DNA of 64,000 bases from an uncultured Porphyromonadaceae bacterium (lineage in GTDB: Bacteria; Bacteroidota; Bacteroidia; Bacteroidales; Muribaculaceae). The stretch covers positions 33,583 to 97,582 of the forward strand of contig URTA01000003.1 in assembly GCA_900550645.1 (NCBI GenBank). The letters are read 5' to 3'. Shown one piece after another: positions 35,324-43,969 of the stretch. Every line of letters starts with the position of its first letter. Within the stretch, counting starts at the first letter, position 1. Both the position numbers and the translations under genes were made by a program. Below the pieces are notes generated by a model that was not told the DNA's origin, did no database searches, and worked only from the letters and a program-made list of their open reading frames with translations.

Positions 35324-36226
35324 CTATAAACTAAGGCGGCTGGACAGCAAACGGTGGAGACGGTCGGTGAACTGGTAGTTCTTCAGCCCCCATCGGGGCG
35401 TTACAAGCATGTCTGCCGGCGACTGCGACACAAACCTCTCTATGGCAATGCGGCGCGGCACTATTGACACGATGTCGGCACATAGAGCGAGATACTGGTC
35501 AACAGTGAAACGAAGCGTGCGGTCAGTGCCGGCGAGGTAGCGGCGGTGCAGCTCTGTGCCGCGTATTATCTGCATCTGGTGCAGTTTGAGCGTGTCTATC
35601 GGCAGTGCCGTTGCGGCACGCACAGTCGCGAGTATGTCTTCGCGGCTTTCTCCGGGCAGCCCGGCTATCAGGTGCAGCCCTGTGTGTATGCCTCTGTCAT
35701 GGAGTGAGCAGACGGCTTCGCACACACATTGCCACGTATGGCGGCGGTTTATCTCGCGCAGCGTGCGGTCATGGCTCGTTTCTGCCCCTACCTCGACTAT
35801 TACGGGGACACGGTGGGCTGTCTCCTCAAGCAAGTCCAGTGTCGCCGTCGGGAGGCAGTCGGGGCGTGTGCCGATGATTATGCCGACTATCCCCTCGCAG
35901 TCCAAAGCCTCGCTATACAACCGCCGCAGCGTGTCGGCGGGAGCGAATGTGTTGGTGTAGCTCTGGAAATAGGCGAGGTATTTCATCGACGGGTATTTCC
36001 GGCCGAAAAATTTCTGGCCGTCCTCAATCTGTCGGCGCACGGACAAGTGCGGGTCAGTATACGGAGGCGAAAATGTGCGGTTGTCACAGTAAATGCAGCC
36101 GCCCGTGCCGACAGTTCCGTCACGGTTCGGGCAGGTCATGCCAGCATTTACAGACAGCTTCTGCACCTTATGCCCGGGGAACAGCCGCGACAGGTATTCG
36201 GCATAGTCGGTATAATACGGATTCAC
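35324..36226 (-). CDS. TIGR01212-family radical SAM protein (YhcC-like)
   Basis: A 300-residue radical SAM enzyme: the cluster-binding region CPNRDGTVGTGGCIYCDN carries the CxxxxxxxxCxxC spacing of this family, followed by KYLAYFQSYTNTFAP and the SAM-handling GTRPDC and EVGAETSHDRTL motifs. Reaction unknown. It is last in the rho-ybaK-aroC operon, five bases after aroC, and converges on licD. Confidence 0.9.
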   Translation of the reverse strand: MNPYYTDYAEYLSRLFPGHKVQKLSVNAGMTCPNRDGTVGTGGCIYCDNRTFSPPYTDPHLSVRRQIEDGQKFFGRKYPSMKYLAYFQSYTNTFAPADTLRRLYSEALDCEGIVGIIIGTRPDCLPTATLDLLEETAHRVPVIVEVGAETSHDRTLREINRRHTWQCVCEAVCSLHDRGIHTGLHLIAGLPGESREDILATVRAATALPIDTLKLHQMQIIRGTELHRRYLAGTDRTLRFTVDQYLALCADIVSIVPRRIAIERFVSQSPADMLVTPRWGLKNYQFTDRLHRLLSSRLSL

Positions 36227-36231
36227 TCGCG

Positions 36232-37233
36232 TCAGAATTTGTGACCAGCGGAGAGAAGCGCGTCGGCAATGGTGAGTATCGCCATGGCACGGACTACTGC
36301 CGCGCCTCGGACGGCAATGCAGGGGTCATGACGTCCTCTGACTTTGAGCGTTGTCGCCGCGCCGGTGTCGTCGATGGTTTTGACAGTCTGCCCGAGCGTG
36401 GGCGTGGGCTTGAAGACGATGCGCATGTTTATGGGCATGCCGTTGGAGATGCCGCCCTGGATGCCGCCGCTGTTGTTGGTGAGGGTCGTCACTTCGCCAT
36501 CGTCGGAGCAAACAAACGTGTCTGCACAGTCAGAGCCGCATTTATAAGCCGAAGAAAAGCCCATGCCGTATTCAAATCCCTTGACACCGGGGATAGTCAT
36601 CATAGCGTATGCAAGCTGTGCCTGCAGTTTCCCGAACACCGGTTCGCCAAGGCCGACAGGCACGCCGGATATGGTGCAAGATACCACACCGCCCATGCTT
36701 TCACCGTCCCGGCGCAGCTCTTTCAGCAGAGTGTCCCAAAACTCCTCACGCATGCCGCCGATGCTCTCCAGCTCGGCGACGACTGAAATGCCCGTTGCAA
36801 TGAGCAGATGGTCGGCTATGCCTGCGGCAGCCACCCTTGCGGCAGTCTCGCGGGCAGATGCACGTCCGCCGCCGCGCCAGTCGCGGATGCCGTATTTCGC
36901 CTGCCATGTATAGTCGGCGTGGTTGGGGCGGAACTTGTGCCTCAGCTCCTCGTAGTCGTCGCTTTGTGCGTCCCGGTTCCGTATCGTGAAGCCGATAGGC
37001 GTGCCGAGTGTCAGCCCCTCATCGTTTATGCCCGAGAGGAACTCCACGTCATCGTCCTCGCGGCGTTGCGACACGCGCTTGTTATGTCCAGGGCGGCGTT
37101 CAGCCATCAGTTCCGCCACATGGCGGATGTCGATGGGGATGCGCGGCGGCATGCCGTCGAGTATGCCGCCGACGGCCTTGCCGTGGCTCTCGCCGAATGT
37201 CGTCAGGCGGAGTGTCTGTCCGAATGTGTTCAT
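36232..37233 (-). CDS. aroC: Chorismate synthase
   Basis: Final shikimate-pathway step, EPSP to chorismate, using reduced FMN. 333 residues; hallmark segments are GESHGKAVGGILDGMPP, RRPGHNKRVSQR, YGIRDWRGGGRASARETAAR and GGIQGGISNGMPI. The start ATG overlaps the ybaK stop by four bases, indicating coupled translation. Confidence 0.97.
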   Translation of the reverse strand: MNTFGQTLRLTTFGESHGKAVGGILDGMPPRIPIDIRHVAELMAERRPGHNKRVSQRREDDDVEFLSGINDEGLTLGTPIGFTIRNRDAQSDDYEELRHKFRPNHADYTWQAKYGIRDWRGGGRASARETAARVAAAGIADHLLIATGISVVAELESIGGMREEFWDTLLKELRRDGESMGGVVSCTISGVPVGLGEPVFGKLQAQLAYAMMTIPGVKGFEYGMGFSSAYKCGSDCADTFVCSDDGEVTTLTNNSGGIQGGISNGMPINMRIVFKPTPTLGQTVKTIDDTGAATTLKVRGRHDPCIAVRGAAVVRAMAILTIADALLSAGHKF

Positions 37234-37736
37234 TGTACAGCGTTGTCAGCGTCTGTGGCTATGTCGCACACCGTGGCGCGAGTATAGGCTATGTAGTCAG
37301 CCGGCGAAAGGGCGAGCTGAAGTCCGCGCTGTCCGGCAGAGACATAGAACAAGTCAAACTCACGGCAATCCTCTTGCAGGAAGACCGGGAATGGCTTCTT
37401 CATGCCAATTGCCGTGCAGCCGCCGCGTATGTAGCCTGTCAACGGCAGCAACTCGCGCATCGGTATGAGTTCCGCCTTCTTGTTGCCAGATGCCTTCGCC
37501 GCCTTCTTCAAGTCTACCTCGCGGTTGCCCGGGATGACGCATACGAAATGCCCATTGCGGTCGCCGTGCAGCACGAGGGTCTTGTACACTCGCTCGATAG
37601 GCTCGCCCAGCTGCTCGGCAACGTGCGATGCCGCCAGATCGTCCGGGTCAAAAGCATACGGCACAAGGCTGTACGCTATCTTGGCCCGGTCGAGCAGCCG
37701 TGCTGCGTTGGTTTTCTGTACGTCCTTCCCTTTCAT
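37230..37736 (-). CDS. ybaK: YbaK/EbsC-type Cys-tRNA(Pro) deacylase
   Basis: Hydrolyses mischarged Cys-tRNA(Pro) in trans. 168 residues of the YbaK fold: KTLVLHGDRNGHFVCVIPGN, the conserved lysine in DLKKAAKASGNKKAELIP, and GYIRGGCTAIGMKK. It lies 13 bp after rho and overlaps aroC, so it belongs to the rho operon. Confidence 0.94.
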   Translation of the reverse strand: MKGKDVQKTNAARLLDRAKIAYSLVPYAFDPDDLAASHVAEQLGEPIERVYKTLVLHGDRNGHFVCVIPGNREVDLKKAAKASGNKKAELIPMRELLPLTGYIRGGCTAIGMKKPFPVFLQEDCREFDLFYVSAGQRGLQLALSPADYIAYTRATVCDIATDADNAVQ

Positions 37737-37749
37737 GGCAGTATCAATG

Positions 37750-39798
37750 TCAGCGCGACATGGTGGCGAGCAGCTCCTCGTTGGTTCGCGTCAGCTCCAT
37801 GCGCTTCTTCATGAACTCCATAGCCTCGAGCGAGTTCATGTCGCCCAGGTAGTTGCGGAGTATCCACATGCGGTTCAGTACGTCGGGCGAAAGCAGCAAG
37901 TCGTCGCGACGCGTAGAGGAAGCCATGATGTCAACAGCGGGGAATATGCGCTTGTTGGAGAGCTTACGGTCGAGCTGCAGCTCCATGTTGCCTGTGCCCT
38001 TGAACTCCTCGAATATGACCTCGTCCATCTTGGAGGAAGTCTCGGTCAACGCGGTTGCGATTATGGTGAGCGAACCGCCGTTCTCGATGTTGCGTGCTGC
38101 GCCGAAGAAGCGTTTGGGACGCTGGAGCGCGTTGGCATCCACACCGCCGGAAAGTATCTTGCCCGAAGCCGGAGAGACAGTGTTGTATGCGCGGGCAAGA
38201 CGAGTTATCGAGTCGAGCATTATCACCACGTCATGGCCGCACTCCACGAGGCGTTTCGCCTTTTCGAGCACAATGCCGGCTATTTTGACATGACGGTCTG
38301 CCGGCTCGTCGAATGTCGAGGCAATGACCTCGGCGTTGACGCTGCGAGCCATGTCTGTCACCTCCTCGGGACGCTCGTCGATGAGCAGCATGATGATGTA
38401 TGTCTCGGGGTGGTTCTCAGCGATAGCGTTGGCTATATCCTTGAGCAATATGGTCTTGCCGGTCTTTGGAGGCGCAACGATGAGCGCACGCTGCCCCTTG
38501 CCTATCGGGGCGAACATATCGACGATGCGAGTCGAGATGTTGCTGCTGCGTCCGCTGGTGAGGTTGAATTTCTCGTCGGGGAACAGCGGCACGAGATGCT
38601 CAAACGGCGAGCGGTCTGCCACCACAGCCGGGTCAAGGCCGTTGACGGAGTTGATGCAGCACAGTGGGAAATACTTCTCGCCCTCACGCGGAGGGCGTAT
38701 TCCGCCTTCCACCACGTCGCCGGGCTTCAGTCCGTACTGTTTGATCTGCTGCTGCGACACATACACGTCGTCGGGGCTGGTAAGGTAGTTGTAGTCGCTC
38801 GAGCGCAGGAAACCGTAGCCGTCAGGCATGATTTCGAGGACTCCGGAGGAAACTATTATGCCGCTGAAATCGAACATTGTCTCCTGCCGGCGCATCTGCT
38901 GCTGTTGCTGCTGCTCGAGCATGCGCCGCTGCTGCTGACGCTGCTTCTTGCTCAGGTGCTTCTGTTTGCCCTGTTCCTGCGTCTGCTGCAGTATTATATC
39001 CACGCCTGGTTCGGCTATGATGATAGGAGCATGGGCTGCTGCAATGGCGGCCTCCTCTATCTCCTTCTGCGTGCGACGCACGAAAGTCTTTCCCTTGGCT
39101 TTTGAGAAGAATGAGTCGAGCGAGGGTTTCTGCCGTGGCTGCTGCGTCTCCTCATTGCCGAGCAGTTCAGCAGGTTGCTGTGCCTCCGCTTCGGGAGCAG
39201 CATTGTTGTTGTCAGCCGGTGCTGGTTCCGGCATTTGTCCAGGCTCTGTTGTGGGCTGCGGCTGTGCTGCGGCTTCAGGTGCGGGCTGCTGAACAGGTGC
39301 TTCTGCCGGTGCTGCATCAAGCCCGGGAATAGCGGCTTCCCCTTCCTCTGCCGGCTTCGCCTTGGGCTTGCGGCCGCGCTTCTTGGGCGCGGGCTTCTCG
39401 GCGGCTTCTGCCTCGGCGGCAGGAGTCTCAGCCGGGGCAGCCTCTGCCGGAGCAACCTCTGCCGGAGCATTGGCATCAGCAGCTTCCTCTGCGGGCTTTG
39501 CCTTGGGCTTGCGGCCGCGTTTCTTAGGCGCAGGCTTCTCAACGGCTTCTGCCTCGGCGGCATTTCCCATTGCAGCTGTTGCCTCGTCGCTCTTGGCGGC
39601 ACGGGGCTTGCGCTCCTTCGGCGATTTGCGCGAGGATGTCTTGCTTGCGCTTTCCATGGCCGCGTCCGCCTGGTTGTCAAGGATGTAATAGACTGCATCC
39701 TCCTGTGTTGCGGCATCGGTTGTTTTCATCCCCATGCTTTCCGCTATTTTCTGGACCTCTTCACGAGGCATAGATTCAAGTTGTTCGATATTGTACAT
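37750..39798 (-). CDS. rho: Transcription termination factor Rho with large disordered insert
   Basis: Hexameric RNA helicase for factor-dependent termination. The 682-residue protein starts with a short Rho N-terminal helical domain (residues 1-43), then ~250 residues of low complexity rich in Pro, Ala, Glu, Gln and Lys (about 45-300), then the cold-shock RNA-binding domain (GVLEIMPDGYGFLRS) and the RecA-type ATPase with Walker A APPKTGKT and Walker B VVIMLDSITRLARA. The insert holds two copies of KKRGRKPKAKPAEE and a poly-Gln/Arg block. Rho of this size with a disordered insert is known in Bacteroidota. First gene of the rho-ybaK-aroC-radical SAM operon. Confidence 0.97.
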   Translation of the reverse strand: MYNIEQLESMPREEVQKIAESMGMKTTDAATQEDAVYYILDNQADAAMESASKTSSRKSPKERKPRAAKSDEATAAMGNAAEAEAVEKPAPKKRGRKPKAKPAEEAADANAPAEVAPAEAAPAETPAAEAEAAEKPAPKKRGRKPKAKPAEEGEAAIPGLDAAPAEAPVQQPAPEAAAQPQPTTEPGQMPEPAPADNNNAAPEAEAQQPAELLGNEETQQPRQKPSLDSFFSKAKGKTFVRRTQKEIEEAAIAAAHAPIIIAEPGVDIILQQTQEQGKQKHLSKKQRQQQRRMLEQQQQQQMRRQETMFDFSGIIVSSGVLEIMPDGYGFLRSSDYNYLTSPDDVYVSQQQIKQYGLKPGDVVEGGIRPPREGEKYFPLCCINSVNGLDPAVVADRSPFEHLVPLFPDEKFNLTSGRSSNISTRIVDMFAPIGKGQRALIVAPPKTGKTILLKDIANAIAENHPETYIIMLLIDERPEEVTDMARSVNAEVIASTFDEPADRHVKIAGIVLEKAKRLVECGHDVVIMLDSITRLARAYNTVSPASGKILSGGVDANALQRPKRFFGAARNIENGGSLTIIATALTETSSKMDEVIFEEFKGTGNMELQLDRKLSNKRIFPAVDIMASSTRRDDLLLSPDVLNRMWILRNYLGDMNSLEAMEFMKKRMELTRTNEELLATMSR
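39343..39560 (-). repeat. Two copies of a ~77-bp repeat inside rho
   Basis: Copies at 39343-39419 and 39484-39560, 141 bp (47 codons) apart, differ at a few third-codon positions. They encode the repeated block with KPAPKKRGRKPKAKPAEE. Synonymous differences suggest an old duplication kept under protein-level selection. Confidence 0.85.
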
Positions 39799-40122
39799 AA
39801 ACGAAATGTTATGTGTCTGCCAGCATCTTGTATTTTCCGGCTCGGCACTCGGCGGGGAATCCCCTGCCGGTATGTTCTTGTTGAATATATAGGGTTATTC
39901 TCTGTATTTGCCTGTCCGCTTCGTCAGAGCCTGAAAGTCAGGAATAAAGGAACAGGTGAAAACCGGCTCTATGTGCAATACATGCCCGATTGCCTGACAC
40001 CCCTGCGGGGCGCGTCGCTTAGGCTGATTACGACCGGTTGATGAATTTGCCGGATGACGGCATTGACGTATTTTCCTGGGTGCGTCGCCGTCCTTTCGGC
40101 CGGCAGCCCCTGAAATACAGCG

Positions 40123-40153
40123 CGAAATTACAAATAAAATCCGAACTGACAAA
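40123..40153 (-). promoter_or_regulatory. Promoter of rho with ~320-nt leader
   Basis: Minus-strand TTTG (40150-40153), 19-bp spacer, TAATTTCG (40123-40130). If used, rho (ATG ending at 39798) has a leader of about 320 nt, covering most of the 509-bp gap 39799-40307 that has no protein gene. The rest of that gap holds the clpX terminator. Confidence 0.55.
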
Positions 40154-40247
40154 ACATCATGCCGTTTTTCGCATATATCTCGCGCATTTTCAGCGGCTTG
40201 CAACCTGCCAATATTATATAGGAACTCGCAAGGTTCGATAATTGACG

Positions 40248-40286
40248 AAAAAAGAGAGGCATCCGCAATGAGGGATGTCTCTCTTT
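40248..40286 (-). terminator. Rho-independent terminator after clpX
   Basis: Stem AAAGAGAGACATCC / GGATGCCTCTCTTT (40273-40286 with 40251-40264, one G-U pair) and an 8-nt loop, followed on the minus strand by a T-run; 22 bp after the clpX stop. Confidence 0.88.
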
Positions 40287-40307
40287 ATATTGGGTCTAAA
40301 ATGATTG

Positions 40308-41552
40308 TCAGAGTTCGCCGAAATGCGCTTTAGCAAGCTGCTTCTCGACGTATGCCGCGTCAACGGTGAATTTCTCCGGCTTATCCGTCGGTATCTCGAA
40401 CATTGCATCGACCATAACAGTCTCCACTATCGAGCGCAGTCCGCGTGCGCCGAGCTTGTACTCGAGCGCGGTATCGACTATGCGGTCGAGTGCGTCAGGA
40501 GTGAACTCCAACTCCGTGCCGTCAATGCGGAACAGCTTCTTATACTGTCGCACTATGGCATTCTTCGGCTCGGTCAGGATACGGCGCAGCGCATCGCGGT
40601 CGAGCGGCTCGAGGCTGGTGAGTATAGGCAGACGGCCTACTATTTCGGGGATAAGGCCGAAGCTCTTGAGGTCCATAGGCTGGACGTAGCGCATCAGGTT
40701 CTCGCGGTGGCGTTTGCGCGACACCTCGTCCTTGCCGTAGCCTACCACGCGGGTGTTGAGGCGAGCGGCAATCTTGCGCTCAATGCCGTCAAACGCGCCT
40801 CCGCAGATGAACAGGATATTGCGTGTGTCAACGGCTATGAGTTTCTGCTCCGGGTGCTTGCGCCCCCCGTTGGGCGGCACGAGAGCGACCGTACCCTCGA
40901 GCAATTTCAGCAGGCCCTGCTGCACACCCTCGCCGCTCACGTCGCGGGTTATTGAGGGGTTGTCGCTCTTGCGAGCTATCTTGTCAATCTCGTCGATGAA
41001 TATGATGCCCTTCTCCGCCTTCGCCACATCGTAGTCGCAGGCTTGGAGGAGGCGCGTGAGCAGCGACTCGATGTCTTCGCCTACATATCCGGCTTCCGTC
41101 AGCACCGTCGCGTCAACGATGGTAAACGGCACATCGAGCAGCCGCGCTATCGACTTGGCGAGCAGTGTCTTGCCCGTACCAGTAGGCCCTACGAGCAGGA
41201 TGTTGGACTTCTCGATTTCCACATCGGGGTCACTGTCCTTGTCCGACCCTTTGGCGGCATTGTCGTCGAGCCGCTTGTAATGGTTGTAGACAGCCACCGA
41301 CAGGTACTTCTTGGCGTTGTCCTGGCCTATGACGTACTGGTCGAGGAAAGCCTTGATTTCCTGAGGCGGCGGTATCACGTGCTTCTCTGTTGACTTCTTC
41401 TCCTTGCTGCGAGAAGCAACGTCCGACTGGCGGGCGTTGTCGATCATGCTGATGCAGTTCTCGCAGAAGTTCAGCCCGGGGACAATCTCGATGACATGGT
41501 TTTCGGGCGAGCTCTCAGAGCCGCATAAGGCGCATTTCAGCTTCTTTGCCAT
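40308..41552 (-). CDS. clpX: ATP-dependent Clp protease ATP-binding subunit ClpX
   Basis: AAA+ unfoldase that feeds substrates to ClpP. 414 residues: N-terminal zinc finger (CALCGS...CENC), Walker A GPTGTGKT, Walker B IIFIDEIDKI, sensor/arginine-finger region SGEGVQQGLLKLLEG and the ClpP-contact loop region (IGF-type loop) near IPEIVGRLP. The ATG overlaps the clpP stop by one base (TAATG), so the two are translated together. Confidence 0.97.
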   Translation of the reverse strand: MAKKLKCALCGSESSPENHVIEIVPGLNFCENCISMIDNARQSDVASRSKEKKSTEKHVIPPPQEIKAFLDQYVIGQDNAKKYLSVAVYNHYKRLDDNAAKGSDKDSDPDVEIEKSNILLVGPTGTGKTLLAKSIARLLDVPFTIVDATVLTEAGYVGEDIESLLTRLLQACDYDVAKAEKGIIFIDEIDKIARKSDNPSITRDVSGEGVQQGLLKLLEGTVALVPPNGGRKHPEQKLIAVDTRNILFICGGAFDGIERKIAARLNTRVVGYGKDEVSRKRHRENLMRYVQPMDLKSFGLIPEIVGRLPILTSLEPLDRDALRRILTEPKNAIVRQYKKLFRIDGTELEFTPDALDRIVDTALEYKLGARGLRSIVETVMVDAMFEIPTDKPEKFTVDAAYVEKQLAKAHFGEL

Positions 41553-42271
41553 TATTTTTTGTCGTTATTGCGTGAGGGGTTGGCGAGTACCTTGTCTATC
41601 ATGCCGTACTGCTCTGCTTCTGCGGCTATCATCCAGTAGTCGCGGTCAGAGTCCGCCTCGACTTTTTCGAAGGGCTGGCCTGAATGGTCGGAGATGATGC
41701 GGTAAAGCTCCTCCTTGAGCTTGAGAATCTCGCGAGCGGTAATCTCGATGTCGGAGGCCTGTCCCTGGATGCCGCCCATGGGCTGGTGTATCATGACACG
41801 CGAGTGGGGCAGCGCGAAGCGTTTTCCCTTCTGCCCTGCCACGAGCAGCACTGCAGCCATCGACGCTGCCATGCCGGTGCAGATGGTTGACACGTCGGAA
41901 TTGATGTACTGCATCGTGTCGTATATGCCCAGGCCTGCATATACGCTTCCGCCCGGGGAATTGATGTAGATGGAAATGTCCTTCTCGGGGTCAACAGAGT
42001 CGAGGTAGAGGAGCTGCGCCTGGATGATATTGGCAGACTGGTCAGTCACCTGCGTGCCAAGGAAGATGATGCGGTCCATCATAAGGCGCGAGAACACGTC
42101 CATCTGCGCTACGTTGAGCTGGCGTTCCTCGAGGATGTAAGGGTTGATGTAATCGGCGCGAGGCACTGTTGTCATGCCCTGTGCCTGTGTGCCGACATAG
42201 TTGCGGTAAGCGTCGAGTGTGGTCGAGCTGATGCCGCTCGATGCGGCGTACTTGCTGAAATCGTCTCTCAT
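41552..42271 (-). CDS. clpP: ATP-dependent Clp protease proteolytic subunit
   Basis: Serine protease barrel subunit. 239 residues; the catalytic Ser is in GMAASMAAVLLVAG, the His in SRVMIHQPMGG, and the Asp in the later region. IYINSPGGSVYAGLGIYDTMQ forms the substrate-binding strands. The ATG at 42271 is used; a longer frame up to 42316 lacks similarity. Longer N-terminus than E. coli ClpP, as is common in Bacteroidota. Sits 140 bp after tig with a hairpin between. Confidence 0.96.
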   Translation of the reverse strand: MRDDFSKYAASSGISSTTLDAYRNYVGTQAQGMTTVPRADYINPYILEERQLNVAQMDVFSRLMMDRIIFLGTQVTDQSANIIQAQLLYLDSVDPEKDISIYINSPGGSVYAGLGIYDTMQYINSDVSTICTGMAASMAAVLLVAGQKGKRFALPHSRVMIHQPMGGIQGQASDIEITAREILKLKEELYRIISDHSGQPFEKVEADSDRDYWMIAAEAEQYGMIDKVLANPSRNNDKK

Positions 42272-42335
42272 CGTGTCTGTTTTATAGTTGGATGTTATGG
42301 TGCGCGGTTGCGGCAAATGCCGTGCCGAAAATGCC

Positions 42336-42380
42336 GAACCCCCAGCGGACGGCTGTTGTAGAGTGTCCGCTCGGGGGTTC
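42336..42380 (-). terminator. Hairpin between tig and clpP
   Basis: GAACCCCCGAGCGGAC / GTCCGCTGGGGGTTC with one bulged base and a ~15-nt loop; on the minus strand it is followed by GGCATTTTC. Possibly a leaky terminator, since no consensus promoter is visible for clpP. Confidence 0.65.
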
Positions 42381-42411
42381 AGTCGTGTGTATGTTTATGG
42401 CGTGACGCGGA

Positions 42412-43779
42412 TTACTCCTTGGTCACTTCTGCCACGTCAAAGAGCTTGTTGAAGTCCTCTACGCTGACTTCCTTCTCGTCGAGGGCAACGGTGTCGTGGA
42501 TAGCCTTGAACACCTGCATCTCGAATGTCTCGTTGGCGATGCGGCGGCGCACCTTCTCATCGTCGAGGAGCTGCTTGGCGTATTTCTCGATTACGTCATC
42601 GGGAATTGTAGTCATGCCGTATTTGGCGAACTCGTTGCGAGCCATCAGGCCAGCCACGTTCTTCATGTCCTCCTCGGTCACCTTGAGTTCCTTCTCCTCG
42701 GCAAACTTGTCGGCGATGAGCTGCCATTTCAGGCCGCCTACAGCCTCGGCGTATGCTGCGTCCACGTTGTCGTCGTTGACGTTCTCGTTCTCCATTTTGA
42801 GGTACTCCTTGAGGATACGCTCCGGCAATGTGATTTCGCCCACAGCCTTCTCAATGGTTTCACGAGCGTCGATGCTGAAACGGTAGTTGGAGTCTGCCAC
42901 GAGCTGGCCGGCGATCATGTCACGCATAGCGTCGTGGTATTCCTTCTCGTCATGCACCTTGTCTGCGCCGAACACCTTGTCATAGTATTCCTGGCCGAGC
43001 TCTGCGGGTTCAAGCACCATGATCTTGGTGACCTCAAATGAGAAGTCGCCAGTGTGCTTGTCGGCAGCCTCCTTGTCGATGCCGAGCATCGAAGCCATCT
43101 CTGTGGGGTTGTTCTCGCAAGTTTTGGAGGGGTTGAAGACGAGCTTGTCGCCTACATGCACGCCGGCGAACAGCTTGGTCTGCTCCTCATCCTTGAAGTA
43201 CTTGGGAGCGACGATGCCGCGCTCGTTGACGATACCGCCTTCGAGAGCGTTGCCGTCCTCACCGAGTTCGGCGATTGTGCCGTATACCACAGCGTCCTCG
43301 GTGGCGGTGTCTCCCTCTTTCTGCTCACCCATGCGACGGCGCATTGCAGTGCTCTGCTCCTCAATCATCTGGTCAGTCACCTGTATCTTGTAATAGGGGA
43401 TATGCAGGTCTGCGTTGATGACAGGCTTGATTTCGGGGGCGAGGCCTACTTCAAACTCAAATGTGAAGTCCTTGGCCTCGATGTTGAAATCATCGTTACG
43501 CACAGGCACAGGGTTGCCGAGCACACGCAACTTGTTCTCGTTGATATAGTTGAAGAGGGCATCGCTGACCTCCTTGTTGATGACCTCATATTTCACCGAT
43601 GTGCCGAACTTCTTCTCAATCAGTGCAACGGGGGCGTGACCGGGACGGAAGCCCGGGATGCTCTGCGTACGCACCAAAGTCTTGATCTGCTTCTTGACCT
43701 TGTCGGTGTAGTCGTTTTCTTCAAGCGTGATGGCGATTTTTCCTTCTACTTCGCCCAGCTTGTCATAGTTTACATTCAT
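42412..43779 (-). CDS. tig: Trigger factor
   Basis: Ribosome-bound chaperone. 455 residues: N-terminal ribosome-binding domain with the signature-like GFRPGHAPVALIEKKFG (the usual lysines partly changed), a central region in the PPIase position, and the C-terminal chaperone arms. The ATG at 43779 (MNVNYDKLGEVEGK) fits the family start; a longer frame to 43857 runs over the promoter. Upstream of clpP-clpX, the classic tig-clpP-clpX order. Confidence 0.94.
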   Translation of the reverse strand: MNVNYDKLGEVEGKIAITLEENDYTDKVKKQIKTLVRTQSIPGFRPGHAPVALIEKKFGTSVKYEVINKEVSDALFNYINENKLRVLGNPVPVRNDDFNIEAKDFTFEFEVGLAPEIKPVINADLHIPYYKIQVTDQMIEEQSTAMRRRMGEQKEGDTATEDAVVYGTIAELGEDGNALEGGIVNERGIVAPKYFKDEEQTKLFAGVHVGDKLVFNPSKTCENNPTEMASMLGIDKEAADKHTGDFSFEVTKIMVLEPAELGQEYYDKVFGADKVHDEKEYHDAMRDMIAGQLVADSNYRFSIDARETIEKAVGEITLPERILKEYLKMENENVNDDNVDAAYAEAVGGLKWQLIADKFAEEKELKVTEEDMKNVAGLMARNEFAKYGMTTIPDDVIEKYAKQLLDDEKVRRRIANETFEMQVFKAIHDTVALDEKEVSVEDFNKLFDVAEVTKE

Positions 43780-43866
43780 TTTCTGATATGTATTTTGTTG
43801 GTTATTTCGGTATTGGTATGCCGTCACACCCGCCGCCTCTCGGGCGACCGGCAGCAATTCGGCACG

Positions 43867-43897
43867 CGAAATTACAAAAAATCCGCTTTAACCGCAA
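43867..43897 (-). promoter_or_regulatory. Promoter of tig
   Basis: Minus-strand TTG (43895-43897), 20-bp spacer and TAATTTCG (43867-43874), the same -7 variant as the rho promoter. Confidence 0.58.
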
Positions 43898-43913
43898 GCA
43901 TCAGCGGCATAAA

Positions 43914-43951
43914 CACATAACGGACACCCCGGGGATGTCCGTTTTATGTTT
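43914..43951. terminator. Bidirectional-type hairpin between nitroreductase and tig
   Basis: AACGGACA (43919-43926) pairs with TGTCCGTT (43936-43943), flanked by complementary ACATAA/TTATGT arms and a T-run on the plus side; it lies 18 bp past the nitroreductase stop. Confidence 0.72.
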
Positions 43952-43969
43952 TTTTATACCGGCAGAGCG

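Noticed and set aside
37465..39105. 546-codon open frame antisense to rho
   Set aside because: It lies opposite a clear rho gene; GC-rich third positions create long antisense frames here, and the translation shows no family features.
42272..42335. Promoter for clpP
   Set aside because: No TAnnTTTG-like element on the minus strand in the gap; clpP is more likely read from upstream.
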